Assembly: GCA_032207245.1 (NCBI GenBank)
Contig: CM063504.1
Span: 85,289,124 to 85,353,123 of the forward strand
Direction: 5' to 3'
Source of the DNA: Pardosa pseudoannulata
Taxonomy: Eukaryota; Arthropoda; Arachnida; Araneae; Lycosidae
Length of the DNA: 64,000 nt
Shown in pieces: positions 49,066-63,412 of the stretch (positions are counted from its first letter, which is position 1; each line of letters begins with the position of its first letter). Both the position numbers and the translations under genes were made by a program. The notes below the pieces were generated by a model. That model saw only the letters and a list, made by a program, of their open reading frames with translations, was not told where the DNA came from and did no database searches.

Positions 49066-50525
49066 GTCTAAGAAGAATCTAACCTATGATTAATCACCTA
49101 GAATAATATGAACAAAAAAAATCTTAGTATAAGTAAAAAGTTTCCTTTTTAGCATCTTCTATTCTTGAAGCTGCTTTATTTGCTTGTAGATAATGTTTTG
49201 TCTAATTTGTAGTTTTATTTATAAATGGTAATTTTCTTTTAAGATCCGTTTCAGAAATAGTTGCTTTTGAATTCATTAAAACAAAGATCATAAATATGTT
49301 TAAGTTAAATTAGATTGTTCTCTGAAACACCTGTCTTTAGGGAGAAAAAAATATCTGATGCGTAATTCGAACCCATATGTTTTACCGCAGTGCCTTTTAG
49401 GTTCTTTTAAATTCAATCTCTTTATTCCTGTCAGTATACATTACAAAAATAGATAAAATTGATGTTCATGCAGTTTTTCTTTAACTTCATAGGTATGAAT
49501 AGAAAGAGAGTAGGTGGACTTCTAATTCCGATTTCCATTTGAATAATTTATTATCTAGAAAGAAAACATTTTTAGCTATGGCATATTGAATAATTTTTTA
49601 CGTTCTTTCTAATTTCTCATCTCTTTTTGTATAAACCACAGGTGTGGAACGTAGGGTCGTGAGGCCGCATGTGGCCTGAGTTTCTTTTGTGGCCTTCATA
49701 AAAAGCTATCTCTTGTATTAATTAATATCTAATTTTATAGATTATGACAATTTAGAAATTGATAGAATTTTATTTTTGCTACACTAGGGCTTTCTAACTT
49801 AATACTATTATTTTTCTGTTGTACTTCACAATTAAGTAATGAATTCATTTTAAAATACTTTTAATTTATTTATTTTTTATTTAATTTTTTTGTGGTATTT
49901 AAATGTATAGTTATTTATTAAAATATATTTTAAGGTTGATGTTGTAGCAAATGATTATCCTTATGTGAATACAAAAATATATTATGTTTCAAAATTTTGT
50001 GTTTAGTAATTAAAACTTAATTGGTTTTGTATTATTTTTAAATAATGCAATAATCTTATAAAACTAATCTGTAAACTATAATAACTTCATATAACTCGCA
50101 TTTAAAAATATATCAATTAATGCAGCGTTCAATATTACTACCTAATTTAAATGTGTGTTAATGTGCTAAATGTAACCTACTTCTGGTATTTACTCTTGAA
50201 ATCAACCCTGTCGTTCACCTGAACCTCATATGAGGCTTCTCATTTAAAGTAGGTCTATACCTGTCAAATTGGGTTCCTTTCACTCAATTCTAACGTATTG
50301 GAAATGTAAAATTCCCTCAGGTCATCTTGAATTTAAAGAATCCTTTAAAAAAATTATAACACATGATAGAACAAGTTCTTTAGGATGCTATCTTTTTCTT
50401 TTTCATTTATATTTATGTGTGCTAAATCTTCTTATTTGTATCTGAAAAAGAGTATGCCAAACTTTTTCGTGAATAATTTAAAATTAAATATATTTTTCTC
50501 GATATTTTTAAAAATAAAAGTTTTT
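49066..50525. other. Unannotated stretch
   Basis: No gene recognised. Near 49641 CAGGTGTGGAACGTAGGGTC followed by AGGCCGCATGTGGCC looks like one end of a hAT-type element, without a partner end. Confidence 0.45.
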
Positions 50526-50693
50526 TTGAGAGCCATGCAGTCTACTTTTTTGCAACAAGAGGGCTAATAAGACCGGACCTACTGCTTAAAGCCGATTCCG
50601 ACCGGCTACGAACATCCATGCAACAATGGGACTCGAATTCACGAAGTCCGGATCCGAAGGTTAGTGCCCTAACCATTCGGCCATCGTTCGGCT
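50526..50693 (-). repeat. SINE1, tail-truncated
   Basis: Contains CAACAAGAGGGCTAATAAGA, AAAGCCGATTCCGACCGG, a box B-like region and the head end CCATCGTTCGGC. The GGTTTGG tail is missing. Confidence 0.88.
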
Positions 50694-52333
50694 AGAATGA
50701 AAGGAAAGCCTAGATAATTTGCTGATCTATCATGTAAAATATTTTTTAAATAATTCTTTATATGTGAGCCCACCAGAAGAAATTTTAATTTTTCCAACTT
50801 TTAACATCGAGTGAGAATAATCCTATATAGACCCACCGATCTTAAATAATTAAAAAAACAGAGCCTTAAAATATTTTTTTTAGCAAAATGTTTTTTTCAG
50901 TCACGTCTCTTACACACCACGCCTCATGTGAGGTTTCTTATTTGACTGAATTACAGATAGCAGTTGGTAGCTGAAAAGAACTGAAAACAGACTATTTTAC
51001 GTTTGATTTTTGTGCCTGTACTAATGATAAATTTGTTAAAATACCATTTAGAACATAATTTTAATATAAAATTTATTGTCTAAATGTACTGTTGCCCTGT
51101 CCGGCTTTTTCAGTCTTTAACTATTATAACATACATGACAACATTCAGGCAATTGTGACCGGAACAACAACGTGGTTTCAAATTTTAACATGCTAATTAC
51201 ATATTACACATAAGTACTTATCTTATTGGTTTCTGAATTAAAATTAAATTTAAAATATTTACACAGTAGTAAATTGTAAAAGGTAAATTGAAATTTGTGC
51301 ATTTAAAAATTTGTGAGTAGCTCTTTTAGTTTTAATAACTTATTTTTCTAAACAGTGTTTCTTATAGCAACATTGACCCTGATTAAAATATTTCCATTTT
51401 TCTATCACCAGGGAATCTGGAGATTGTCTAAACAAATTTGACCTAAATTTAGTGTGGTTTTTCCACACAGTACAGAAAACTTTAAACATGCAATGTGTGA
51501 AATAAGTAAAATTCAGGCATACCTTTTGTAAAACTTTGTATTTAATTGTTAAATTGTAATTTTTTAGCTGTTCAAAAGTTTATTTTCCGGAGAAATCTGA
51601 GGAGTTTCCGGAGTTATCAAATTTTTTTCATTTGCAGCTCCGGAGAATCCGGAGTAGTTGGCATGTCTGTAATAAGTGTATTGTGTAGAACAAAACTATC
51701 TCCATTTATTCATTTTATTTAAATTTTAATTAGCTTGCAACTTGAATAGTGATTTTAAAAGTACGGTACAGTAACATACTGAGAAAATCATAGATTAATT
51801 GTGGTTAAGAAGGGTGAACATGCTAAGCATGAAATCTGTGGGATTATGCAACTGCAGTTTAAGGCAAATTTTTCTATTTTATTAAATTTACAGCCTCTCA
51901 AGATGCTGAGAATTCTTGAGTATTACTTAATGTGATCATACTGAACAAATTAATTTTTTCTATATGATACAGAATATCACTTTAAGTATAAAGTTTACAA
52001 AACTGTTTTTATTTAATTTTTCATGCAATAAGTAAAGAGTTTAAAATCCTTATAATTTGAAATACCGAACAGATTAAGGAGTAGAGATTAGTTTAAATCT
52101 AATAAATTTCAAAATTATTTGATTAATAATTAAACTTACAGGACATTAGTTTTTTATGAGGTTTTAAAGATTTCTTGAAATAGACTTTCACCTGAGATAT
52201 AATAGAAAATTATTCTCGTCTGTACTGGTTTAAGATTATTTCAAAATATGGTACAAATATTTTTTTAAAAATTCTGGATAACTTGTTAACAGTTAAATTC
52301 CTGTCATTGAATTAATATTATGAAGACATATCA
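50694..52333. other. Unannotated stretch
   Basis: No gene recognised. Near 51590-51665 repeated TTTCCGGAG/CTCCGGAG units end at GTTGGCATGTCTG and could be a transposon terminus. Confidence 0.45.
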
Positions 52334-52420
<87 letters not shown>

Positions 52421-52445
52421 TATATACATATATATATATATACAC

Positions 52446-52480
<35 letters not shown>

Positions 52481-52487
52481 GATACAC

Positions 52488-52530
<43 letters not shown>

Positions 52531-52558
52531 GGTGTGGGTGTGTATGTACGTATATATA
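52334..52558. repeat. Complex TA-rich microsatellite
   Basis: TA runs interrupted by ACACATATATATATACAT-type units, ending in a TG/GGTG run. All open frames over it are artefacts. Confidence 0.95.
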
Positions 52559-52559
52559 A

Positions 52560-53109
52560 TTTTGAAAGTTGATAATTAAGATTATTTCCTTCGGTAAAAA
52601 ATAAAATGTTCATTATATTGTATTATCAATATTTTTTTAACAATATTTATTGCAGTTTTCAATTAACAAAAAAAAATTTCAAGTAATAATGGTGTTTTTA
52701 GACAGCAATTTATCGATATTAGATACTAAAATATGTACTCACAATTAACATTTTTTTTTCATTTTATCTGTAAAGATTTTTAATTTTGGAGATAAAATCT
52801 TTTTTCTCACTTTAGAGAATTTTATCAATAATAACAAGAATAATATATTGTATAAGAATAATAATAATATATTTTAACGGGTGATGGGCAGCAAATTAAT
52901 CATTTGCCCCGGAGCAACATATTTGAATTCTGCACCGGAAAGCAGAAACTAAACGATATACCACCACTTGTTGATATGTATATTACTCTGAAATTTTGAC
53001 AAAATAACCGACAATAGGATAAAAATCTTTAAAAATATAAATTTGAACCTTTTCGTGGCCGCAGAGGATAATTTGGGGTGATAATTTTTGGTTTAGCTGC
53101 ATAGAATAT
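52560..53109. other. Unannotated stretch
   Basis: No gene recognised before the mariner relic. Confidence 0.5.
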
Positions 53110-53112
53110 ATA

Positions 53113-54165
53113 TTGAAAGTAAGGAAAATAGAGTTGACCCGAAAGAATTATAGCGATACGATTTTCATTTATTTCAAAGTGGAGTTAAATCATCAAGTAT
53201 ACCTTCAGCGTCTACAATTAGCATTTGGTAATGATGGTCAATTTTCTTCTATTTTATTCATATGGTTTATGGAATTTCATAAAGGTGAAGGTTTAACTCG
53301 AAAACAAATTCTCACTCGGCTGAAAAACAGAAAGATTCTTGCCAGCGTGTTGTAGACCCAGAAAATGTGTCAGGAATGCGATAAATTTTAAATGTTGATA
53401 TTTGCTGCACTTGCCAAATGTTACAGGGGGAACTGAAAATTGGATCCTAAACTATGCATAAAATTATATATGAAGAGCTTCATGTGAAAGAGAATGGCCG
53501 TTGTGTCCCACATAATTTAACAGAATACCAAAAGATGGAGCGTGCGAGAATCTGCAAAGAAACCCTGAAAACTCCTTAACAATAGTGGACACCATCTGAT
53601 TTCTAAAATTATGTCTAGTGATGAAACTTACTTACCCTTTTTGACTGGTAATGAAAAGAATGTAGAGTATGGAATTTTGCACATAATTTTAAACTAACAA
53701 GCACAAAGAGCAATAGAAGAAGTAATGTATGATGTTTTCTTCAAAAGTACGGGACATATTAAAGCTCCAAGTTGGAGTGATAGAAGACTGTTATAGTTAA
53801 CTGGTAAACTGAAATTTTGATTTTTCCGGTTTAAGATTTTTCCAGAAATTCTTAAAGAAGTTAATGATAGGTCACTCACTCTTCACCATGACAATGCATC
53901 TAATCGTACGGCAAAATTGGTAGACGTATTTCTTGAACAAAAACCCATCAAGTGATAGGATATCCGCCCTCTTTCCCTCATCTTGCTATACGTACCTTTA
54001 GGCTATTTTTTAATCTAAAGTAGAATTTTCGTAGTAATCGTTTTCAACCCGAAAATGGGATTAATAAGGCTATAAAAACATATTTTCCATCAATTCTAAG
54101 AAGTAGACGACTTGCATCTTTAAAATTTTGAAAAAAATTGTGTACTAGAGGTCATTGATGTTAGA
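53113..54165 (+). pseudogene. mariner transposase pseudogene
   Basis: Reading across many frame changes, motifs follow mariner order. The N-terminal HTH region is QRLQLAFGNDGQFSS with FMEFHKGEGLTRKQI. The middle holds VPHNLTEYQKMERARICKE, then SSDETYLPF (catalytic Asp). Later come QRAIEEVMYDVFFKSTG, LTLHHDNASNRTAKLV (second catalytic Asp) and FLEQKPIK. Near the end KAIKTYF and a basic stretch remain, with stops and indels throughout. Length from start to end (about 1.05 kb) matches a full mariner gene, so this is a decayed full-length copy. Terminal inverted repeats were not identified. Confidence 0.88.
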
Positions 54166-54370
54166 GGGTATTACGTTGAAAACGATTAAATTATGGTAAG
54201 TTTAACTTGTACTATTTAACCATAGAACAAAATTTTCAGAGTTACCCTTGTAATTTTGTGGATATCTCCTTTTTAAACTCAAATAATAGACAAAATTTTT
54301 TAAATAAGACAAAAAGGTAAATAATAACAAAGTAAATTTTGGAACTGCTGAAAATGATATTTTTTAATGT

Positions 54371-54549
54371 TGATTGATTTGGTTTGGAGCGCTACGGTCT
54401 ACTTTTTGCAACACGAGGGCTAATGAGACCGGGACCTACTGCTTAAAGCCGATTCCGAACGGCTACGAACATCCATGCCATAGTGGGACTCGAACCCACG
54501 AACTCCGGATCCGAAGACCAGCACCCTAACCAATCGGCCATCGTTCGGC
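54371..54549 (-). repeat. SINE1, full-length, with 15-bp target duplication
   Basis: Complete reverse-oriented element from GGTTTGGAGCGCTACGG to CCATCGTTCGGC. GATATTTTTTAATGT occurs at 54356-54370 and again at 54550-54564. The copy is close to the apparent consensus, so it is young. Confidence 0.95.
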
Positions 54550-54564
54550 GATATTTTTTAATGT

Positions 54565-55092
54565 AGGCTTGATATTTTCAACAAGAATCAACATATTCAA
54601 TTTAATAGAATAAATCTTGAAGAAATTTTAGCATATGAGTCGTGTAAGAGATCATCCTTTCAAGTAAGATAAGCTATTATGTTTGAAACGGCCCTTCTTA
54701 AAAAGCAGTTCGAGCAGGTGCATTTTCCCCCATGAACCCACAAAGCTCTTACCCCTTTATCTATTTTTTTTCTTTCAGTACGAACTATTCTTAACGCGGA
54801 AGGAATAAAGGAAAAAATGTTCTACTGATATTTTACTTTCCTCTCTATGTACGCTCTAAGCTTATTTATATTTAAAATACTAAAAGCTTAATTGAAGACT
54901 TGTATACGCTGAGTTAAAAAGGCTGCTTAAAATGAAATGAATGGTAAATCTATTAATTAAATCTCAACAGGAGAAAAACTAAATTTCAGAATCAAAATTT
55001 ACAGTAAATATGAAGGACTTGAATTGAGTTATTTATCAAAGCAAATTATTTGCCAAAATTATAAATATGTTTCATTCTCTAACAGCCCTTTT
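54565..55092. other. Unannotated stretch
   Basis: No gene recognised between the two full-length SINE1 copies. Confidence 0.5.
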
Positions 55093-55103
55093 CATTGAGT
55101 TAA

Positions 55104-55282
55104 GGCCGAACGATGGCCGATTGGTTAGGGTGCTGGCCTTCGATACCGGAGTTCATGGGTTCGAATCCCACAGTGGCATGGATGTTCGTAGCCGTTCAGA
55201 ATCGGCTTTAAGCTGTAGGTCCCTGTCTCATTAGCCCTCGTATTGCAGAAAGTAGACCGTAGCACTCCAAACCAAACCAAAC
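55104..55282 (+). repeat. SINE1, full-length, with target duplication
   Basis: Head GCCGAACGATGGCCGATTGG, box B GGGTTCGAATCCC, tail CCAAACCAAACCAAAC. The 11-bp repeat CATTGAGTTAA flanks it at 55093-55103 and 55283-55293. Confidence 0.95.
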
Positions 55283-55489
55283 CATTGAGTTAACAGGTAT
55301 TTGAAATAATATGTTATATGTAAATCCTGTAGCATCTAAATAAATAAAAGGGTAACTCGGTTCATGTACTTTCCACGTATCACGCAAAAACTACTGAACG
55401 TATTGAGATGTGGGACCAAATTCAAGTCAAATGCGTATCTCTTGTATATCACCTTCGGTCCATAATTTTACGGAGATTAGCAACTTTCG

Positions 55490-55628
55490 GGTTTGGTTGG
55501 GTTTGGTCAGGAGTACTACGGTCTACTTTTGCAATACGAGGGCTAATGTGACCCGGACCTACTGCTTAAAGCCAATTTCGTACATCTACGAACATCCATG
55601 CCACAGTGGAATTCGAACTCACGAACTC
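55490..55628 (-). repeat. SINE1, left half of an inverted pair
   Basis: Reverse-oriented SINE1 from tail (GTTTGGTTGGGTTTGG) to the box B region (GAATTCGAACTCACGAAC), truncated at the head where it meets the next copy. Confidence 0.9.
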
Positions 55629-55630
55629 TA

Positions 55631-55740
55631 GTAGGTTCGAATCTCACCGAGGCATTGATGCTCGGAATCGGCTTTAAGCAGTAGGTCCCGGTTTTGTTAG
55701 TCCTGGGGTTGCAAAAGGAGACCTTAGCTCTCCAAACCAA
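55631..55740 (+). repeat. SINE1, right half of an inverted pair
   Basis: Begins at box B (GTAGGTTCGAATCTCACC) and runs to CTCCAAACCAAAC. It abuts the reverse-oriented copy within two bases, producing a head-to-head palindrome. The 73- and 67-codon frames crossing it are not genes. Confidence 0.9.
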
Positions 55741-56206
55741 ACTCATTCAAACCTGAAACTTGCTTATCTCCGCAACTGCTGAAGGAGAGAAACGAGAGAT
55801 ACACGTTTAACATAAATTAGACCCGTTGTTGTATAAAACAATTCTATGTCATAGTTTTGTGATCAATTTAGTCTATACCTTATTTAAAATTGGAATTAGT
55901 TTTTTATTAATGCTTTATCAATTTTTAGAAACGCTTTGAAATGATCATGGTCTAGGTCTGTAATGTACACATAGAAAATGACAGTTATTCGTAACTGACC
56001 GCGAAAAACTACTGTGCGTTTTTTAATCTTTTGTTTCTTACTAGACTGGTTCACCTATAACAAAACTGTAGGCCGTTGCGTTTCCAAACAACCAACTTAC
56101 TAGACTAGTAACAATAAATATGTAATACAATCCAAAAACTACTATATATTTTTTTAAATATAATCTTCATTTCCGACACAATCTAGACCAAAAACTGCAA
56201 CTAGTA
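55741..56206. other. Unannotated stretch
   Basis: No gene or repeat class recognised. Confidence 0.5.
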
Positions 56207-57083
<877 letters not shown>

Positions 57084-57090
<7 letters not shown>

Positions 57091-57431
57091 AAATAACCTC
57101 ACTAAAAAACTCAAACTCCTTCATTTTAATAACTGTTATTAAAAAAAAGTTTCGAATTGACAACAGGGGTTACACCGATAAGGAAGTTGTGAAGTCTCTT
57201 AACGTTCTTTTATTCTTAAGTGAAACCTCTTTTGGCCCCGTCAGTAGTGAACTCGTGAAAGATGTTTTAAACCTTCTGGGTCTCTTCAACAGTCTATTAA
57301 CTAATATTTATGTTCTCCCTTCTGCCCCGGGAATTCGGGGTAAACAGTGTGTCAGAGGAGATTTCAACAAGCGTAGTTCAGCGACCCACATAGCAATGAG
57401 GCACAAATACAACGCTGACATTAAATCTTAA
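57084..57431 (+). other. Unassigned 115-codon open frame
   Basis: Opens inside the last bases of the TTAA element and continues to a stop at 57429-57431. The distal part has balanced composition (for example VVKSLNVLLFLSETSFGPVS and GKQCVRGDFNKRSSATHIAM), unlike the low-complexity frames around it. I recognise no family. It may be a fragment of a decayed host or element gene. Confidence 0.28.
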
Positions 57432-57774
57432 GAGAGTCTCTTAAGCAGAAGGAATTTGTCTCGCAGAGGCGACAGTAAACAATACGGAAGTCTACCAATG
57501 CTTTTTTTTTATTTCTTTTGAAAGTAATGTTGAAGTTAGTGTTGATTTCTTTTCTATCTTTCTTAATCAGGACGTTACGAAAAAAAAGCAAAGAAAAACT
57601 TGAAACAAATACTAGACAGAAATTAGGTTGTTAGTTATTACATAAAACTAGCATATAGCCAGTCATATGACGGTATCAGTAAAATTTTAATTTTCTAGAA
57701 TTATGAAATACCCTATGATGCAGGTAAAAAAATGGTGTGTTATTTGGCTGAAAATTACCTTGCAACAAAAAATA

Positions 57775-57985
57775 ATCGATGAATTAATTTAAAATTATTA
57801 CATATGTACTTAATCTATTATTTAAGCCAAATATAAAAGAAAATTATTTACGTAATATCTAAGTTCAGTGATAAAACGCATGAAAATAATGCATTAAATA
57901 ATTTAAAATAAAAAATGATTAAATGAGATGGTTAAAAGAATGACATCATAAGGCTAGAAAAAAACGTTATTTTTACCTATTTATT
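57775..57985 (-). repeat. Dispersed repeat F, copy at 57.8 kb
   Basis: Reverse-complement match to 40530-40760, continuous over about 200 bp with scattered differences. Confidence 0.75.
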
Positions 57986-58054
57986 ATGTGATAAATAGAT
58001 ACATTTAATTTCTACTTTCATTTCTTTCATTCATAGTTATTTATTTTTTTTCCT

Positions 58055-58098
58055 GCTCTCGTGTAGCAAAAAGTAGACCGTAGCTCTCCAAACCAACT
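58055..58098 (+). repeat. SINE1 3'-tail fragment
   Basis: CTCTCGTGTAGCAAAAAGTA and GACCGTAGCTCTCCAAACC only. Confidence 0.8.
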
Positions 58099-58321
58099 TA
58101 ACAAAAAAAAACCTAGTTTTCTATTTCCGTCTTCCTGAAAAACAATAGTTTTACTATATTCCCATTAATTCAAAAATTTCTTCACAAATATTTGGTAAGA
58201 AATATTTTTTGTCGTATATAGAAACAGCTGTAGGGTTCTTGTGAAACTTTTCTCTAGGGAAATATCGCCTTAAGGAAACAAAGAAACTCGATTTTCAATT
58301 TTTTAAATATTCAACATTTTA

Positions 58322-59246
58322 GAGGAGAGTGTGGCAGCTTGGGACATAGCCCACCTTGGGACACCTTTATTTTCAAGCTTTAATTTGCAACCAGGAATTA
58401 GTTCTCATGTATATTGGTAGATGGCCTTCCTCTTCACTTCTCAAAGAATTTTGATGAAGATAATGTTATAGGTAAGGAACAATTTAATTTTCTTTGTTTT
58501 GAATAGCCCAAAATTACATCAATGTGCATTTTAAAATGTAATTTTTTTGAAAAAAAATTAAAATATTTAAAAAAAAAGTGTATTGTTATGAAAGAAAATT
58601 CATTTATTATTATTTCTATGCTAATAAATAAATTGTATTGTTAAGCCTAAGTCTATAGTAGTTACCAAAAGATACTATGTAAAATGGGGCAGGTTGGGAC
58701 ACACATAGATGGGGCATCTTGGGACATTTTAAAAAGTGTAAACAAATATCAATTTAAGCAAAATAATTAATATTGTGGTGCCTAATTTTTAATTGATTTA
58801 ACATGTCAAAATACTAATTTATTAATCTTTTTTTTTTTCAGAAAAAGAAATGATGAGAACAAGAAAAACAAACAGAAAGTATTCTGCTGTAAATGCTAAT
58901 ATGCTTGAATCAGCTGCAAATATAAGATTTGTTAAAAAATGTATTAACTTGAACAATTTTCAGCTATTTCTCTTTTATAACAGTTAAAAATAATTTGAAC
59001 AATATTTTGTATTTGTTGTTTAGTGTCCCAACCTACCCCATACAGTGGGGCAGGTTGGGACATTAGAAAGGTATTTTATTTCTTTTATTACTCTTTAACT
59101 AAATGAGTTATTAAGTAGGTTTAATGTTTATAAGAAGCAGATATTATGACAATATATGCATGCATACTTATTTTTTTTCAATTAGCTTTAAAAAAATTCA
59201 TAAAAATGTTTAACTGAAAAGTGTCCCAAGGTGCCCCGGTCTCCCC
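58322..59246 (+). mobile_element. Pogo-like element with repeated GGGACA sites
   Basis: TA flanks both ends (58320-58321 and 59247-59248). The left terminus GAGGAGAGTGTGGCAGCTTG and the mirrored right terminus GGGGAGACCGGGGCACCTTG are inverted repeats. GGGACA occurs in the plus sense at 58341, 58358, 58696, 58721 and 59057, and in the minus sense at 59023 and 59222. 59022-59062 is an internal palindrome with 16-bp arms. Most of the transposase is deleted. Confidence 0.82.
58850..58987 (+). pseudogene. Pogo-like transposase N-terminal fragment
   Basis: A T-rich tract ending TTTTTTCAG directly precedes GAAAAAGAA and ATG ATG at 58850, resembling a 3' splice site. The frame begins MMRTRKTNRKYSAVNANMLE and stops at 58985-58987 (45 codons). 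A basic R-K-T-N-R-x-Y/W-S start is usual at the N-terminus of arthropod pogo-type transposases. The remainder of the DNA-binding domain and the DDE domain are gone. Confidence 0.6.
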
Positions 59247-59248
59247 TA

Positions 59249-61344
<2,096 letters not shown>

Positions 61345-61893
61345 AATATATCAAAATTATTTCACTTTAATATTTCCTTAAAAACCTCCTCTCTTCCATT
61401 CTAATTCCTTAAAATCTTTTCTCAGCCTCTAAATGTCTTAATCAAAGAAGTGTCCTCGACTTAAAATTCTGTCGATACATTTTCAAAGCTTTCTGTCCTA
61501 TAGATGTAAATTTTCTGTCTATTCAACACATTTCCCTGCTGTCGCCGGCAAATGGCTCCGCGTTTTCCCTGATCTTACAGTTTAATTCGCTGACTAAGTT
61601 TCTTGTCCCTTGGGAAAATTCTTTCTGACTCCGCTCTTGAGTGCACCTCTGTTCGAGCAGAGTGATTTTTTTGTCTTTCACTTGTCTTTCGTTGACTAGT
61701 AAAGATGTCCTTTCTTTTAGCAGCTCTAAAATAACGTTTTAATCAGACTTGGACTTCTGTGCAGTTGTCTTCAATGTGGGCCGATTGCATCTTTATTACT
61801 GCTAGCTAATTAGGCTTCTTCTTGCCCAGTAGTCCGGGCAAGTAAAAACAATAGGGACTACATAATTATTGTAACCAGAGGCAATAATTATTT

Positions 61894-61942
<49 letters not shown>

Positions 61943-62336
61943 TGTGTGCATATGTGCAACATATTAAAAATTTTACCTAAACACATCTAAATATTTTTTT
62001 TAAATTTTAATACCATTTCGTTATGAAGAAAAGTACCTCAATTCAAGAGCGTGATCTCTTCCGTTTCCAAATCAGTAAAATCTTAACTTGCAATTTTTAT
62101 CCCTTTATCATGTTCAGTCTCACAGGATCGGAGAATTTTTTAGCGAAATTCGGAAACTGACCACTGATTTTGTCCTCTTGACTGACCAACTAGCCCGGTA
62201 ACCACAGGAGTACTAAATTAAGTATTTTTTTTAATCACAGAACGAGCGTACCTCGCTTGAGGGAATCAAATATCTTTCAGTTTTCTGTCAAACGACTTTG
62301 CTAGAAAAATTATGAAGCAGATGTTCTATTTTCCGA
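61345..62336. other. Unannotated stretch with a small microsatellite
   Basis: A (CA)(TA)(GT) repeat at about 61894-61950. The slightly more GC-rich 61540-61850 part has no frame or motif that I recognise. Confidence 0.5.
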
Positions 62337-62345
62337 GTTTTAACG

Positions 62346-62484
62346 GGAGTTCATGGGTTCGAATCCCACAGTGACATGAATGTTTGTAGCCGTTTGGAGG
62401 CGGCTTTGAGCAGTAGGACCCGGTCTCATCAGCCCTAGTAATGCAAAACTTAGACCATAGTACATCAAACCAATACAAAACAAA
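62346..62484 (+). repeat. SINE1, 5'-truncated, with target duplication
   Basis: Begins just before box B (GGGTTCGAATCCC) and runs to a diverged tail. GTTTTAACG lies directly on both sides (62337-62345 and 62485-62493), so the truncation happened at insertion and not by later deletion. Confidence 0.9.
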
Positions 62485-62493
62485 GTTTTAACG

Positions 62494-63215
62494 TCAAATC
62501 GTCATCAACAACTTCATTTTCTGAGCCTAGCCACAGAAAATCGAATTTACACTAGATTTTTTATTTTCAGGTATTTTTGAATGGCCACCGAAATTTTGGA
62601 AGACCGTTGACGGTTTATGCAGCCACAGATCGCTACTGATTCCACGGTTTAACACACACGTATGATATTTCGAATTTTTATCCAATGCAGTGCACTGATC
62701 TTTAATAATATCATTCCTCCTGCAAAGCCGCTAATTTTAGTTACCCTGTTGCCCTTTTTATTATGAGAGGACCATAATAGGTAGGTCAATTTCACAAATT
62801 ATAAAAGGACAACACAAATACATCTCAGCTTTATTTGGAATTTGAACGCCATTTGAAGGTCATCGGATGGCAGCACAATACGCTAACCACTATTAAATCT
62901 CGGAGACACATTCCTAAAATTTAAACACGTAATAAAATTTAACACGGCTAAATTCAGAAATTCAATCCAGTCTCAAGACTTCATTAAACTGCCCCACTAA
63001 ATACAAAATCAGTTAATCGTAGATAAAGAACCTTAAATAGAAGTTTTATTCCATCATTGACTAATCCCGGATCTATGGTTCATATGCCTTTACACCAACA
63101 GATTTGCTAGGTTTTCTGTGTGTTAAAGGCGTAAATGCGTTTCTGTGCGTAAGTTAGGATAAAAATGAAGTTAAAATTTCAAATAAGAATTTAATAATTC
63201 ATATAGACTTTAGTA
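62494..63215. other. Unannotated stretch
   Basis: A diverged tRNA-like head may lie at about 62836-62905 on the minus strand (TAGTGGTTAGCG and GGCGTTCAAATTCC), but it does not fold as a tRNA. No gene recognised. Confidence 0.45.
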
Positions 63216-63218
63216 ATA

Positions 63219-63260
<42 letters not shown>

Positions 63261-63412
63261 TATAGATACAGATGTATATATATATATAGACACATATATA
63301 TAGATACAGATGTATGTATATATATATATGTATAAATATACATATGTATATATACATATATATATATACACACACACATATATATATATATGTGTGTGTG
63401 TGAGAGAGAGAA
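63216..63412. repeat. Complex TA/CA/TG microsatellite ending in GA
   Basis: TA runs with GATACAGATGTA units, then CA, TA, TG and a short GAGAGA run. Confidence 0.95.

Noticed and set aside
49350..49410. GGGTTCGAATTAC box B-like motif on the minus strand
   Set aside because: No box A at the right distance and no cloverleaf.
52293..52613. Open frames of about 75-160 codons over TA repeats (also at 413-616, 736-1138, 56286-56845, 61141-61404 and 63191-63549)
   Set aside because: They translate only dinucleotide repeats ([18 protein letters not shown]) and are open in several frames on both strands.
55410..55746. Two frames of 73 and 67 codons as genes
   Set aside because: Both consist largely of the inverted SINE1 pair.
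62836..62905. tRNA-like sequence on the minus strand
   Set aside because: Box A-like and box B-like motifs are present but the stems do not pair; at most a decayed SINE head.
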